NCBI RefSeq assembly: GCF_005239225.2
Contig: NC_133297.1
Location: 6,518,392-6,582,391, forward strand
Reading direction: 5' to 3'
Length of the DNA: 64,000 bases
Source of the DNA: Populus alba
Taxonomy: Eukaryota > Streptophyta > Magnoliopsida > Malpighiales > Salicaceae
How positions within the stretch are numbered: position 1 is the stretch's first letter; every line of letters begins with the position of its first letter. The translations under genes were made by a program, and so were the position numbers. This document shows positions 1 through 10,951 of the stretch, one piece after another. Below the pieces are notes generated by a model, which was not told the origin of the DNA, did not search any database, and saw only the letters and a list, made by a program, of their open reading frames with translations.

Positions 1-763
1 CAGAGACATATATAGCATCTCTTCCCAAGGTTAGCCTCCTTGCTGTTCAAATTACTTTACAAAAATGTAGTGATTCTGAATTTCTAAAGCCTGGGAGTAA
101 TGATAACTAGGTTCCATTTTCTAAAAGCACCATGAAATTTTATAGAATTGCAAAGACATGTCCTATCGAGTTTCTTGATATTGACAGTATGTTATATCAA
201 AATGTTTTTTCTTTCAGAGCGGAAGAGCGAGCCTGGGGGACACAATTTACCGCTACCTGTATACAGCGGACAAATTCTCCCCAGGACATCTTCTTGACTG
301 TCTCAACCTAGCTTCAGAACATGAAGCACTTGAGCTTGCAGACCGAGTTGAAGCTTCAATGTACACATGGAGACGCAAAGCATGCCTAAGCCATTCAAAA
401 TCCTCTTGGAACATGGTGAAAGATCTCATGTCTGACATTGATCGAACAGATAAAAATCATATTCTAGCAGAAAGGGCCGAGACCTTGCTATTTTGCCTGA
501 AGCAGAGATACCCCGAACTTTCACAGACATCCTTGGACACTAGCAAAATCCAGTACAATCAGGCAAGTTGTGCGATCATTAATCTCACTGCAAAATATCA
601 AATTTATTTATTTTTTCAACAGGGGTAAATGGAAAGATAAATGTTGCAGGATGTGGGACAAGCAATCCTAGAGAGCTACTCAAGAGTTTTAGAAGGCTTA
701 GCATTCAACATTGTTGCTTGGATCGAAGATGTTCTTTTCGTAGATAGGAACCAAGAACAATAG
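1..763 (+). CDS. ROPGEF: RopGEF (PRONE domain), 3' part of gene
   Basis: This is the 3' end of a ROP guanine-nucleotide exchange factor, which activates plant Rho-type (ROP) GTPases at the plasma membrane through its PRONE domain. Three exons can be placed: 1-29 (frame starts at 3, ends ASLPK), 218-562 and 650-763, with TAG at 761-763. Intron 30-217 is GT-AG and intron 563-649 is GC-AG. Spliced, they read through typical C-terminal PRONE motifs: [54 protein letters not shown], then [20 protein letters not shown]. The protein ends only 37 codons after the last junction, so the variable C-terminal tail is short. The N-terminal region and most of PRONE lie before the window. Beside MED12 it is the positional counterpart of Arabidopsis ROPGEF3 (AT4G00460), as I recall that locus. 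Family identity is firm; which RopGEF it is remains inference. Confidence 0.93.
563..649 (+). other. GC-AG intron of RopGEF
   Basis: The exon ends AATCAG and the intron begins GCAAGT, the textbook strong GC donor. The acceptor is TTGCAG at 644-649. Splicing here joins QYNQ to DVGQ in phase 0, as the PRONE family requires. No GT donor in the vicinity preserves the frame. Reading through instead gives a short intron-encoded tail and a stop at 626-628. Confidence 0.85.
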
Positions 764-1262
764 GAACCAGAGTTCAAACATCAGTGATAGATATCATATC
801 TTAATCAAGGTGCTCTCTCTCGGATCACTGTCCTACTCTTTCTGTAATGCATAAGCCTTGTGAGGAATCTAGGAAATTTCATTTACTTTTTTGTGTAACA
901 GGTTGAAGGTAGTAGTTCTTACATAGGAAATATCTTCTGCATAGGTGAAGAGATCTTTTGAGCAAGATTTGTACATTCTGCATCCACTTAAGAATTTCCA
1001 CAAGAATTTTTGTTATCGCGCGATTCAGTTTCAATCCACAGTTCTTTCCCCACATAAATTTGAACTCGAAAGAAAAGAACTTTTTCAAACATCAATTGAT
1101 AAAGTAGAACAACAGAGGATAAGCAAAGCAGGAGCAATCAAACCCAAATTGTTGCCTCATCATCTATACAATAGCGGTCGCTAGTCAGCAATTCAGGCAG
1201 CTGTCATACTTTTCATAAGTGATATCAACAAAAGATTCCAAAAAAAGCCATTCTGATGATTT
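764..1262. other. Non-coding: RopGEF 3' flank
   Basis: This should hold the RopGEF 3' UTR and terminator. Short open frames on both strands show no recognisable family and overlap each other. No clear polyadenylation signal could be fixed by eye. Confidence 0.4.
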
Positions 1263-1523
1263 TTAGTGGGTTACCACTACTACCCTGTTTTGAACATCAG
1301 TCAATGAATCACTCTTGAGTATTAAAGGTAGCAAGGGTCGTTTTCTTGGAGCAGAAGAAGATTCCAAAGCATCAATCTTGGATTTGCATTTGTTATGGTC
1401 CCCTTTGTTTTCCTCCAGGCACTCCTTTAGTGCTTCAGCTCCTTCTTGAGACAGTTTCTTCCTTGTGCCATCATTAGCTCCAGCATTATCACCACCACTA
1501 CTCTCTCCCTTCTCATTATCCAT
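1263..1523 (-). CDS. Small C-X10-C protein (CHCH-like half motif), putative
   Basis: An intronless 86-residue frame runs from ATG at 1523-1521 to TAA at 1265-1263. It has a Ser/Gly/Asn-rich start, then KKLSQEGAEALKECLEENKG, a C-X10-C pair (ECLEENKGDHNKCKSK), a basic PRKRPLLPL stretch and SDSLTDV. I recall small uncharacterised plant proteins with the same plan that end at SLTDV; here nine residues follow, so the original stop may be lost. The gene lies tail-to-tail with RopGEF. It resembles half of a CX9C mitochondrial intermembrane-space motif, but the function is unknown. It could be a live gene or a retrocopy. A codon-use or transcript check would decide. Confidence 0.55.
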   Translation of the reverse strand: MDNEKGESSGGDNAGANDGTRKKLSQEGAEALKECLEENKGDHNKCKSKIDALESSSAPRKRPLLPLILKSDSLTDVQNRVVVVTH

Positions 1524-2842
1524 TGTACCCGAATAATCCTTCACATTCCACACAAAACTTCATCAAGAAAGATATATTTAAAAGAAAAACAAAATTATCA
1601 AGAAAGAAACATAGAATTCTGGTGGATTCTTGAATTTTTTTTCTTAACACATGCAGAGCAGAGCACTCAGGGAATTTGGTATTGAAGATCAAGAACCAGC
1701 TTAAGGTTTAAAGAAATTGATGAGCCCAAAACTTTGAAGTTGATAAACTAATTTAAAAATATCGATGCTTCAGAACAATTTAAAAATATATAAAAAAAGG
1801 TTATATTAAAACTAAAAATATATAATTTTTTTAAAAATATTGTTATACAATGCTAAACGGGAAAACAAAGAAAGGGACTATCAACGCAGTCGCTTTCTTG
1901 ATGTTAATCCATTGACAATGGCGATTTTGTCTATTTAGAAAACAAATTAGGCATTAATCTCTAAAAGAAGATTTTGCCGATTTATAAAATATCTTGATGT
2001 TAATTTCTAAAAAAAAGATTTTGTTGATGAAAGAATTATTTTGATGTTGGTCCTAAAAATAAGATTTTATTGATTTATGAAGAAATTCTACGTCAATTTC
2101 TAAAAAAAACAATTTCTTCGATTTATGAAAAGTTTTGATGTTAATATCTAAAAAAAAATATTTTTCAATTTATAATTTTAAAACAGGTATTAGACCTGTA
2201 TGAATGGTGAAAATATAAATTTGACCCCACTCTTTTGATTGTGTTCAAAATAAACCTTGAGAGGAATACTCAAGTCTCAAGGTCTATGCGAAGTCAAGTT
2301 GACCCAGCTCGGGTCCACTCACAACAACAATGGATAATATCATAATACTCAAAAAATTATATTAAAAAAATATAAAGATAATAAGAAAAACATAATGGTT
2401 TTTTTTATATATTTTAAAATTATATGTTGTCACTTTAAAAATGATCTTACCAATTTATTGCATGATGAAAAAGTGAATTAAAAGGGTATTGACCAACTCA
2501 CCGACTTATGTTGATGTTTAACTAAACAATTTTTAAAAAAACAAAGTCACAATAGATATAATTATTTTTTATATTTTTTTTCTTTTATACGAAAACACTC
2601 CTACTAAAACACATTAAAAAATTAAACACAAATAATTCAAACATTAACGCACAAATTAATGGCGCACACAAAAAGATAAATACGCAAAATCATTCAAAAT
2701 AACACATATTTTTGTCATAAAACTCAATAATATGTTAAACTTTTTATTAGGGTTGGAAATTAACCTTGAAAGTGGATGAATCAAAAGAGGCTAAATCAAT
2801 AGCTAGAATAATGGGATAGTAGTGGCGCATGGATGCGCTAGT
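1524..2842. other. AT-rich intergenic DNA left of the retrotransposon
   Basis: Apart from the short-period array at 1898-2172, nothing here codes for a recognisable protein. The sequence is strongly AT-rich with long A and T runs. Confidence 0.5.
1898..2172. repeat. Degenerate tandem array, about 48-bp unit, 5-6 copies
   Basis: Each unit carries the landmarks TTGATGTTAAT, CTAAAAAAAAGATTTT and GATTTATGAAA in the same order. Unit starts are near 1898, 1948, 1994, 2041, 2089 and 2135. The copies differ by substitutions and small indels, so this is an old array. Confidence 0.6.
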
Positions 2843-2847
2843 ATAGG
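2843..2847. repeat. Target-site duplication (left), ATAGG
   Basis: ATAGG directly precedes the first LTR base (TGTCACGACC) and is repeated exactly at 10947-10951. Confidence 0.9.
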
Positions 2848-4996
2848 TGTCACGACCCGAATCCCGGATCCATGACCGGCACATAGGCAAGGTTCCCCTC
2901 CAAGGTTCCAAACCTATGCGAACCCAAACTTACATACAATCTTATCCTTCAAAACTCAATCAGAGTTGTTCAACGCAGCATAAACAACAAACTAACTTCA
3001 TAATATAATTCGATTGTCTTAATACAAGAGTTCATATAATTTCATAGTTTTGGAGCACTAACTTGACATAAAAAGAAAGATACAAATTACAACCAAAAGC
3101 AGGTTCGGAAGGTTCAACAAAAGTAACCCGCTATCAAGCTATAAGCCTGAAAAGAATAATAATGAGAGGGTGAGTTCAACAACTCAGTGAGTAGATAACG
3201 TTCAATATACACACACGAGGTAATATAGCAATGAGAAATATATATACAAGTATGGCTTTAGTTCTTATACGAAGGTTTATCAAATAGGCCATAACAAGAA
3301 TATCATATGGTAGAACTCGTCAGAAAATCAAAATGCAATGAGCATGAGGCTCCGTACTGTTGGATGATCAGTCCACACAGGTTGGTGTCTCCCCCGACCA
3401 ACTAGGGTTCAGATACGATGTGCACAAAGACTAACACTACCCTGTTAGCATGGGTATTCTGACTGACATACCATAGGTTCATAATCATAATCAAACAAAC
3501 ATATTCATATCTCAAAGCTCAACTCATGACATCAATCAAATGAGGAGCATCAATTCAGAATTCACTTCAAAATACATACTGGTTCATATCAAGAATTCAG
3601 ATTCAATAATTGATCATGCTTTATCATAACAAGGATAATAATCAATATATATTATCAAGAAGCATGATCCAATTCATATTAACAAATCAAATATTTATAG
3701 TATTTCTCATGCATATGGAAAATTATCCACTCACCTGACTCAAAAGCAAACAGAAGCCAAAAGCAGACACTGAAGAAAATCCTACTGACGTCCCGTCGGT
3801 AGAATATCAGGATTATCTGAATACAAAGGAGACATATTCAAGAACGACTCGAAAGAACATTTAACCTATTTAATACACTTAACTAAGGGTGTATTCCGTA
3901 ACCCTATATGTTTTTTTAAACTAACTAGTCACTTTTCTCAAAAACCCAAAATCTAACGGTTTTCCCGAAATCTAATCCATAATAAAAACAACTAATAAAA
4001 TTGGTAATAATTCACTAAATAACCCTTAATTATTCATCAAACTAATCTGCAAAAGCTAATATTACAGCTAGGGACTAATCTGGAATTTTTCCATAGTTTA
4101 GGGCCAAATTGTAACTTTTATCAAATGGAGGACCAAACTGAAATTTGTCATAAATCCATGAATATACTGAAATTCTGACCTCAATCAATCCTCAATTCTG
4201 CCCAGGATGTATCATTATGCTTCAGGGATCATTCTGAAATTTTACTAAATTTTTAGGGTCAAATTGTACTTTTTGTCAAATTGGAGGACTAAATTGAAAG
4301 TTTGAAATTATCTTATCTATACAGTAATTCTGTCCATAATTCATATGTTATTCTGTTCAGAATCTCGGAATATGCTCCAGGGACCAATTTGTAATTTTCC
4401 AAAGTTCGGGGACTAAACTGTAATTTTCGGAAATTGAGGGACCAAATTGAATTTTCATCATCTTCAACCTCCAGTCCAGATTTTAACAGAAACCCCACTG
4501 TTCTCCCCTGATTTCTAACTCAAATTTCACCATTTACACAATTCTATAACTCAAAATCATCATAATCTTTCATAATCAACTAAATCATCAATTAAACACA
4601 ACAATCAACCCTTAACCTTCAATTTAATTCATCAATTTAAACCAAAACACAAATTCTCAAAACCCTAACATTCATCAAAACTGAAATTAAAGCTTAATTA
4701 ACATATTATACATATTAAACAACCTAAATCTTACCTTTTCCACTTATTTCCTCCAAATCTCTTCCTTTTTCCCTTATTTTCCCTTCTTTTCTCTTCTTCT
4801 TCTTTCTCTCTTCTCTCTCACGGTTCTGCTCTCTAATTTCAGATCACTTTCCCTTTTTTTTTTTTTTTTTACTTCCTATTTATATTTATCAACTATTGGT
4901 CAATTACCACACTACCCTTCAATCATTTATACCCTCTCTTTAAGCCTCCAAGGGCTTTGTTGTAATATCCTATCTTATAAATTTCAAAACATTACA
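2848..4996 (-). repeat. 3' LTR of the Gypsy element
   Basis: 2149 bp, starting TGTCACGACCCGAATCCCGG and ending ATTACA on the plus strand. It matches 8790-10946 almost exactly. One substitution was seen (A at 4457, G at 10405). A T17 run lies near the end (T19 in the other copy). Confidence 0.95.
4071..4460. repeat. Internal GGACYAAAYTGWAA repeats in the LTR
   Basis: About eight degenerate copies of the box GGACYAAAYTGWAA recur every 30-60 bp in the same orientation. Examples are GGACTAATCTGGAA, GGCCAAATTGTAA, GGACCAAACTGAAA and GGACTAAACTGTAA. The same array is in the other LTR (about 10017-10408). Such arrays are common in plant Gypsy LTRs. Confidence 0.7.
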
Positions 4997-7900
4997 ATCT
5001 CCCCACCTTATAAAAGTTTCGTCCTCGAAACTTAATAGAAAAGATTGAATACTTACCGAGATTATCGAAAAGATGAGGATACTCCTCACGCATCTTATCC
5101 TCGAGCTCCCATGTCGCTTCCTCACGTGAATGGCCTTTCCATTTCACTTTCACTGAAGCTATGTCCTTCGACCTAAGCTTCCTCACTTGTCGGTCGACTA
5201 TAGCTTCCGGTTGCACCTCATAAACCATATCATCCCTCAAGTCAATGGGATGAACCTCTAATACATGTGATGGATCTGACATATATTTCCTTAACATGGA
5301 AACATGAAATACTGGATGAATAGCAGACAAGTTTGGTGGTAATGCTAACTTATAAGCAACTGCTCCAACTCTCTCCAGAATCTCATACGGTCCAATGAAT
5401 CGAGGACTCAACTTGCCTTTCTTCCCAAACCTGAATACTCCTTTTGTAGGTGATACTTTTAAGAACACACAATCACCCACTGAAAACTCTAAGTCACGCC
5501 TTCTTTTATCTGCGTAACTTTTATGTCTACTCTGAGCTGTTTGAAGCTTCTTTCTAATTACCTCTATCTTCTCTGAGGTAATCTGAATCAACTCCGGTCC
5601 TATTAGCCTCTTCTCACCAACCTCAAACCAACAAACCGGTGATCTACACTTTCGGCCATACAAAGCTTCATAAGGTGCCATCTCTATGCTAGCCTGATAA
5701 CTGTTGTTGTAAGCAAATTCCACTAATGGTAGGAACTTACTCCAACTAACTCCAAAATCCATAACACAAGCCCTTAACATATCCTCCAAGGTCTGAATAG
5801 TCCTCTCAGACTGACCGTCTGTCTGAGGGTGGAAAGCTGTACTCAACTGCACTTTAGTACCCATAGCTTCTTGAAATTTCACCCAAAACCGCGATGTAAA
5901 CTGTGGACCTCTATCAGACACTATCGAGATTGGCACTCCATGCAACCGTACAATCTCACTAATAAACAATTCCGCCAACTTTGCATATCCATAAGTAATC
6001 TTAACTGGCAGAAAATGGGCTGATTTTGTCAACCTGTCAACAATCACCCATATCGAATCATAACCCTCCTGACTCCTCGGCAATCCTGTCACAAAGTCCA
6101 TTGTGATCCTCTCCCACTTCCATTCTGGAATCAACAATGGTTGCAACAATCCAGGAGGTTTCTGGTGTTCACCCTTTACCCTCTGACAGGTCAAACACCT
6201 AGAGACAAAATCTGCTACATCAGCCTTCATCCTATTCCACCAATAACACACCTTAAGATCTTTATACATCTTGGTGGAACCTGGATGCATTGTGTAAACT
6301 GTCTGATGTGCCTCTATCATCAATTCTCTCCTCAGATCATCAACATCAGGTACACAAAGCCTATCCCTATATCTCAGCACATCATCATCACCAATCACAA
6401 AACCTGCAGCTTTACCCTGCTCAACCTCATTTCGAATCCTGAGTAGGGAATCATCTTTCTTCTGAGCTGCTTTTATCTTATCAAACAAATCTGACTTAAC
6501 CTGAAAATGAGCAATCATTGCTCCAGCTTCACTAAGATCAAATCTGACTCTTTCATCCACTAACTCATGCAGCTCCCTAATCAGAGGTCTTCGTACCTCC
6601 TGAATATGAGCTAAGCTTCCTGATGATTTTCTACTCAAAGCATCGGCAACTACATTTGCCCTACCCGGGTGGTATTGTATGGTACAATCATAATCCTTTA
6701 GCAGTTCCATCCATCTTCTCTGCCTCAGGTTTAGATCCCTCTGCTGAAAGATGTATTTCAAGCTCTTGTGATCTGTAAAGATCTCACAAGTTTCACCATA
6801 CAAGTAGTGCCTCCAAATCTTCAAAGCAAAAATTACAGCCGCCATCTCTAAATCATGTGTAGGATAGTTCTGTTCATGCTTCTTCAGTTGCCGTGAAGCA
6901 TAGGCAATAACCTTGCCATGCTGCATTAGAACACATCCTAACCCCACTCTCGAAGCATCACAATACACTGTGTAACCACCAGAACCTGATGGTACTGCTA
7001 GAATAGGCGCTGTAGTCAATCTCTCCTTCAACTCTAAGAAACTTTTCTCACAAGCTTCAGACCACTGAAACTTAACATTTTTCTGCGTTAACTTAGTCAA
7101 TGGTGCAGAAATTCGAGAAAAGTTCTCCACAAACCTCCGATAGTAGCCGGCCAAACCTAAGAAACTTCTAATCTCTGTCGCCGAAGTAGGCCTAAGCCAC
7201 TGCTTAACTGCTTCAACCTTTTGAGGATCAACCTCAATCCCATTCCTTGACACTACATGCCCAAGAAATGCTACACTCTCCAACCAAAACTCACTCTTTG
7301 AGAACTTGCCATACAACTGATGATCTCGCAGAGTTTGAAGCACCATTCTCAAATGCTGCTCATGATCCTCTCTAGACCTCGAATACACCAAAATATCATC
7401 AATAAAAACTATCACAAATCGATCAATAAATTGGCCAAACACTCTATTCATCAAGTCCATAAAAGCTGCTGGTGCATTCGTCAACCCAAAAGACATCACT
7501 AAAAACTCATAATGACCATACCGAGTTCTAAAAGCTGTCTTTGAAATGTCCTCCTCCCTAATCCTCAACTGATGATACCCAGATCGAAGATCGATCTTAG
7601 AAAAGAATTGAGCTCCCTGTAACTGATCAAACAAATCATCTATACGAGGGAGTGGGTATCTATTTCGAACTGTCACCCGATTCAATTGCCTATAATCTAT
7701 ACACAACCTCAATGACCCATCTTTCTTCTTCACAAACAACACCGGAGCTCCCCAAGGGGACACACTTGGTCGAATGAACTTTTTATCCAATAAATCCTGC
7801 AGCTGCTCCTTTAACTCCCTCAATTCTGCTGGAGCCATTCTATATGGTGCCATTGATATTGGTTCAGTGCCCGGAACCAAATCAATACAGAACTCAATCT

Positions 7901-8411
7901 CCCTATACGGAGGCAATCCAGGTAAGTCATCAGGAAAGACATCGATAAACTCTCTTACTATAGGGACTTCCTCTAACTGGGGAACTTCTTTCTCTACATC
8001 CACTATATATGCTAGGTAGCACTGTACCCCTTTTCGGGCCATTTTCCTCGAGATAGCCGACAACATAATTGATGGAGACCCAATCTTATCTCCTTGAAAT
8101 ACCAACCCAACTTCTTGATCTAGATCAAACATTATTTTCTTACCCCAACAATTTACTGAAGCCCTATGCTTCGCCAACCAATCCATTCCTAAAATCACAT
8201 CAAAATCAACCATATCTAAGACATTTAAGTCTCCCATAAAGATCTTATCTCCAATCTCTATTTCACAATCCAGATACACATACTTTACTAATATTAACTC
8301 ATCTAAAGGAGTGGAGACTGAAATGGGGGATTTTAACAAGGTTGGTTGTTTATCTAACCTCATGGAAAAATATGGGGACACAAACGAATGAGTTGCACCC
8401 GTATCAAACAA
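4992..8411 (-). CDS. pol: Ty3/Gypsy pol polyprotein (PR-RT-RH-IN-chromodomain)
   Basis: This uninterrupted 1139-codon frame encodes retropepsin-type protease (DTGATHSF near residue 3, ILGMDWL near 73), reverse transcriptase (about 170-360, active site FIDD at 336-339), RNase H (about 430-560, begins YTVYCDAS), integrase (His-Cys zinc site, then core with [16 protein letters not shown] and [11 protein letters not shown], about 640-930), and a chromodomain ([16 protein letters not shown], about 1060-1120). The enzymes copy element RNA to cDNA and insert it; chromodomains target chromatin. The first codon given is TTG; the frame is open from 8468 after TAG at 8471-8469 and has no upstream ATG. 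Translation would normally come from gag-pol, and gag is missing. The stop TAA (4994-4992) lies inside the LTR. Confidence 0.92.
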   Translation of the reverse strand: MFDTGATHSFVSPYFSMRLDKQPTLLKSPISVSTPLDELILVKYVYLDCEIEIGDKIFMGDLNVLDMVDFDVILGMDWLAKHRASVNCWGKKIMFDLDQEVGLVFQGDKIGSPSIMLSAISRKMARKGVQCYLAYIVDVEKEVPQLEEVPIVREFIDVFPDDLPGLPPYREIEFCIDLVPGTEPISMAPYRMAPAELRELKEQLQDLLDKKFIRPSVSPWGAPVLFVKKKDGSLRLCIDYRQLNRVTVRNRYPLPRIDDLFDQLQGAQFFSKIDLRSGYHQLRIREEDISKTAFRTRYGHYEFLVMSFGLTNAPAAFMDLMNRVFGQFIDRFVIVFIDDILVYSRSREDHEQHLRMVLQTLRDHQLYGKFSKSEFWLESVAFLGHVVSRNGIEVDPQKVEAVKQWLRPTSATEIRSFLGLAGYYRRFVENFSRISAPLTKLTQKNVKFQWSEACEKSFLELKERLTTAPILAVPSGSGGYTVYCDASRVGLGCVLMQHGKVIAYASRQLKKHEQNYPTHDLEMAAVIFALKIWRHYLYGETCEIFTDHKSLKYIFQQRDLNLRQRRWMELLKDYDCTIQYHPGRANVVADALSRKSSGSLAHIQEVRRPLIRELHELVDERVRFDLSEAGAMIAHFQVKSDLFDKIKAAQKKDDSLLRIRNEVEQGKAAGFVIGDDDVLRYRDRLCVPDVDDLRRELMIEAHQTVYTMHPGSTKMYKDLKVCYWWNRMKADVADFVSRCLTCQRVKGEHQKPPGLLQPLLIPEWKWERITMDFVTGLPRSQEGYDSIWVIVDRLTKSAHFLPVKITYGYAKLAELFISEIVRLHGVPISIVSDRGPQFTSRFWVKFQEAMGTKVQLSTAFHPQTDGQSERTIQTLEDMLRACVMDFGVSWSKFLPLVEFAYNNSYQASIEMAPYEALYGRKCRSPVCWFEVGEKRLIGPELIQITSEKIEVIRKKLQTAQSRHKSYADKRRRDLEFSVGDCVFLKVSPTKGVFRFGKKGKLSPRFIGPYEILERVGAVAYKLALPPNLSAIHPVFHVSMLRKYMSDPSHVLEVHPIDLRDDMVYEVQPEAIVDRQVRKLRSKDIASVKVKWKGHSREEATWELEDKMREEYPHLFDNLGKYSIFSIKFRGRNFYKVGRL
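4997..5009 (-). other. Polypurine tract
   Basis: Read on the minus strand, AAGGTGGGGAGAT lies directly against the 3' LTR (next bases TGTAATG). This is the expected primer position for plus-strand DNA synthesis. Confidence 0.85.
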
Positions 8412-8471
8412 AACTTTTGCTTCAAAAGAGCAAACAGGAAGAATATGTTGAGGTGCGGATGTACTGCCCTA

Positions 8472-8789
8472 CCTCCTATACCTTGCATTTCTAAACTTCA
8501 CAATATGGACATCATCTTAATTATCATTTACTCTAATAGTATCAGTTATTCATCTATTCCTCGGTATTTCCACAAATAAAAGTGAGAACACTTAAGTCAT
8601 GCTAGAACAATAGCATGATGATTATCTCAGAATTATAGGAAAGCATATCTATCACAAGGAAGAAGACATACTTGATGAGAATTTAAAATTTCAAAAACAA
8701 CAAACAAGACAATACGGATCCTAATGCTCCACTTATTATGAAATTAATTATATTATTGTTTCTTTAACCTAAAGCTCTGATACCAAGTT
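8472..8789 (-). other. Element leader; no gag
   Basis: About 318 bp lie between the pol frame and the 5' LTR, including the primer site. A plant Gypsy gag needs roughly 1 kb or more. No zinc knuckle or capsid-like reading frame was found in any minus-strand frame, and stops are frequent. Confidence 0.8.
8774..8785 (-). other. Primer-binding site, tRNA-iMet
   Basis: The minus strand reads TGGTATCAGAGC, complementary to the 3' end of plant initiator tRNA-Met. It lies four bases inside the 5' LTR. Confidence 0.92.
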
Positions 8790-10946
8790 TGTCACGACCC
8801 GAATCCCGGATCCATGACCGGCACATAGGCAAGGTTCCCCTCCAAGGTTCCAAACCTATGCGAACCCAAACTTACATACAATCTTATCCTTCAAAACTCA
8901 ATCAGAGTTGTTCAACGCAGCATAAACAACAAACTAACTTCATAATATAATTCGATTGTCTTAATACAAGAGTTCATATAATTTCATAGTTTTGGAGCAC
9001 TAACTTGACATAAAAAGAAAGATACAAATTACAACCAAAAGCAGGTTCGGAAGGTTCAACAAAAGTAACCCGCTATCAAGCTATAAGCCTGAAAAGAATA
9101 ATAATGAGAGGGTGAGTTCAACAACTCAGTGAGTAGATAACGTTCAATATACACACACGAGGTAATATAGCAATGAGAAATATATATACAAGTATGGCTT
9201 TAGTTCTTATACGAAGGTTTATCAAATAGGCCATAACAAGAATATCATATGGTAGAACTCGTCAGAAAATCAAAATGCAATGAGCATGAGGCTCCGTACT
9301 GTTGGATGATCAGTCCACACAGGTTGGTGTCTCCCCCGACCAACTAGGGTTCAGATACGATGTGCACAAAGACTAACACTACCCTGTTAGCATGGGTATT
9401 CTGACTGACATACCATAGGTTCATAATCATAATCAAACAAACATATTCATATCTCAAAGCTCAACTCATGACATCAATCAAATGAGGAGCATCAATTCAG
9501 AATTCACTTCAAAATACATACTGGTTCATATCAAGAATTCAGATTCAATAATTGATCATGCTTTATCATAACAAGGATAATAATCAATATATATTATCAA
9601 GAAGCATGATCCAATTCATATTAACAAATCAAATATTTATAGTATTTTCTCATGCATATGGAAAATTATCCACTCACCTGACTCAAAAGCAAACAGAAGC
9701 CAAAAGCAGACACTGAAGAAAATCCTACTGACGTCCCGTCGGTAGAATATCAGGATTATCTGAATACAAAGGAGACATATTCAAGAACGACTCGAAAGAA
9801 CATTTAACCTATTTTAATACACTTAACTAAGGGTGTATTCCGTAACCCTATATGTTTTTTTAAACTAACTAGTCACTTTTCTCAAAAACCCAAAATCTAA
9901 CGGTTTTTCCCGAAATCTAATCCATAATAAAAAACAACTAATAAAATTGGTAATAATTCACTAAATAACCCTTAATTATTCATCAAAACTAATCTGCAAA
10001 AGCTAATATTACAGCTAGGGACTAATCTGGAATTTTTCCATAGTTTAGGGCCAAATTGTAAACTTTTATCAAATGGAGGACCAAACTGAAATTTGTCATA
10101 AATCCATGAATATACTGAAATTCTGACCTCAATCAATCCTCAATTCTGCCCAGGATGTATCATTATGCTTCAGGGATCATTCTGAAATTTTACTAAATTT
10201 TTAGGGTCAAATTGTACTTTTTGTCAAATTGGAGGACTAAATTGAAAGTTTGAAATTATCTTATCTATACAGTAATTCTGTCCATAATTCATATGTTATT
10301 CTGTTCAGAATCTCGGAATATGCTCCAGGGACCAATTTGTAATTTTCCAAAGTTCGGGGACTAAACTGTAATTTTCGGAAATTGAGGGACCAAATTGAAT
10401 TTTCGTCATCTTCAACCTCCAGTCCAGATTTTAACAGAAACCCCACTGTTCTCCCCTGATTTCTAACTCAAATTTCACCATTTACACAATTCTATAACTC
10501 AAAATCATCATAATCTTTCATAATCAACTAAATCATCAATTAAACACAACAATCAACCCTTAACCTTCAATTTAATTCATCAATTTAAACCAAAACACAA
10601 ATTCTCAAAACCCTAACATTCATCAAAACTGAAATTAAAGCTTAATTAACATATTATACATATTAAACAACCTAAATCTTACCTTTTCCACTTATTTCCT
10701 CCAAATCTCTTCCTTTTTCCCTTATTTTCCCTTCTTTTCTCTTCTTCTTCTTTCTCTCTTCTCTCTCACGGTTCTGCTCTCTAATTTCAGATCACTTTCC
10801 CTTTTTTTTTTTTTTTTTTTACTTCCTATTTATATTTATCAACTATTGGTCAATTACCACACTACCCTTCAATCATTTATACCCTCTCTTTAAGCCTCCA
10901 AGGGCTTTGTTGTAATATCCTATCTTATAAATTTCAAAACATTACA
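8790..10946 (-). repeat. 5' LTR of the Gypsy element
   Basis: 2157 bp, paired with 2848-4996. It is 8 bp longer, and every length difference is an extra base in a homopolymer run. In the element's orientation this copy would carry the promoter. Confidence 0.95.
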
Positions 10947-10951
10947 ATAGG
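10947..10951. repeat. Target-site duplication (right), ATAGG
   Basis: An exact match to 2843-2847, directly after ATTACA of the LTR. Confidence 0.9.

Larger units (their letters stand above)
2848..10946 (-). mobile_element. Full-length Ty3/Gypsy chromovirus (Tekay/Del-like), gag-less
   Basis: The element is 8099 bp, in minus orientation. It has two LTRs (2848-4996 and 8790-10946) beginning TGT and ending ACA, a 5-bp target duplication on both sides, a tRNA-Met primer site and a polypurine tract. The internal region is only 3793 bp, nearly all filled by one pol frame in the order protease, RT, RNase H, integrase, chromodomain. That order and the C-terminal chromodomain place it with chromoviruses; the Tekay/Del label rests on chromodomain type and primer and is inference. 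No gag matrix/capsid or zinc-knuckle region is present, so it should depend on Gag supplied in trans. By eye the LTRs differ by one substitution plus homopolymer length changes, so the insertion is recent. Confidence 0.95.

Noticed and set aside
4313..4498. 61-codon minus-strand frame present identically at 10261-10446
   Set aside because: It is duplicated only because it lies inside the two LTRs; it overlaps the degenerate box array and has no protein features.
5829..8019. Plus-strand frames within the retrotransposon
   Set aside because: Antisense shadows of pol.
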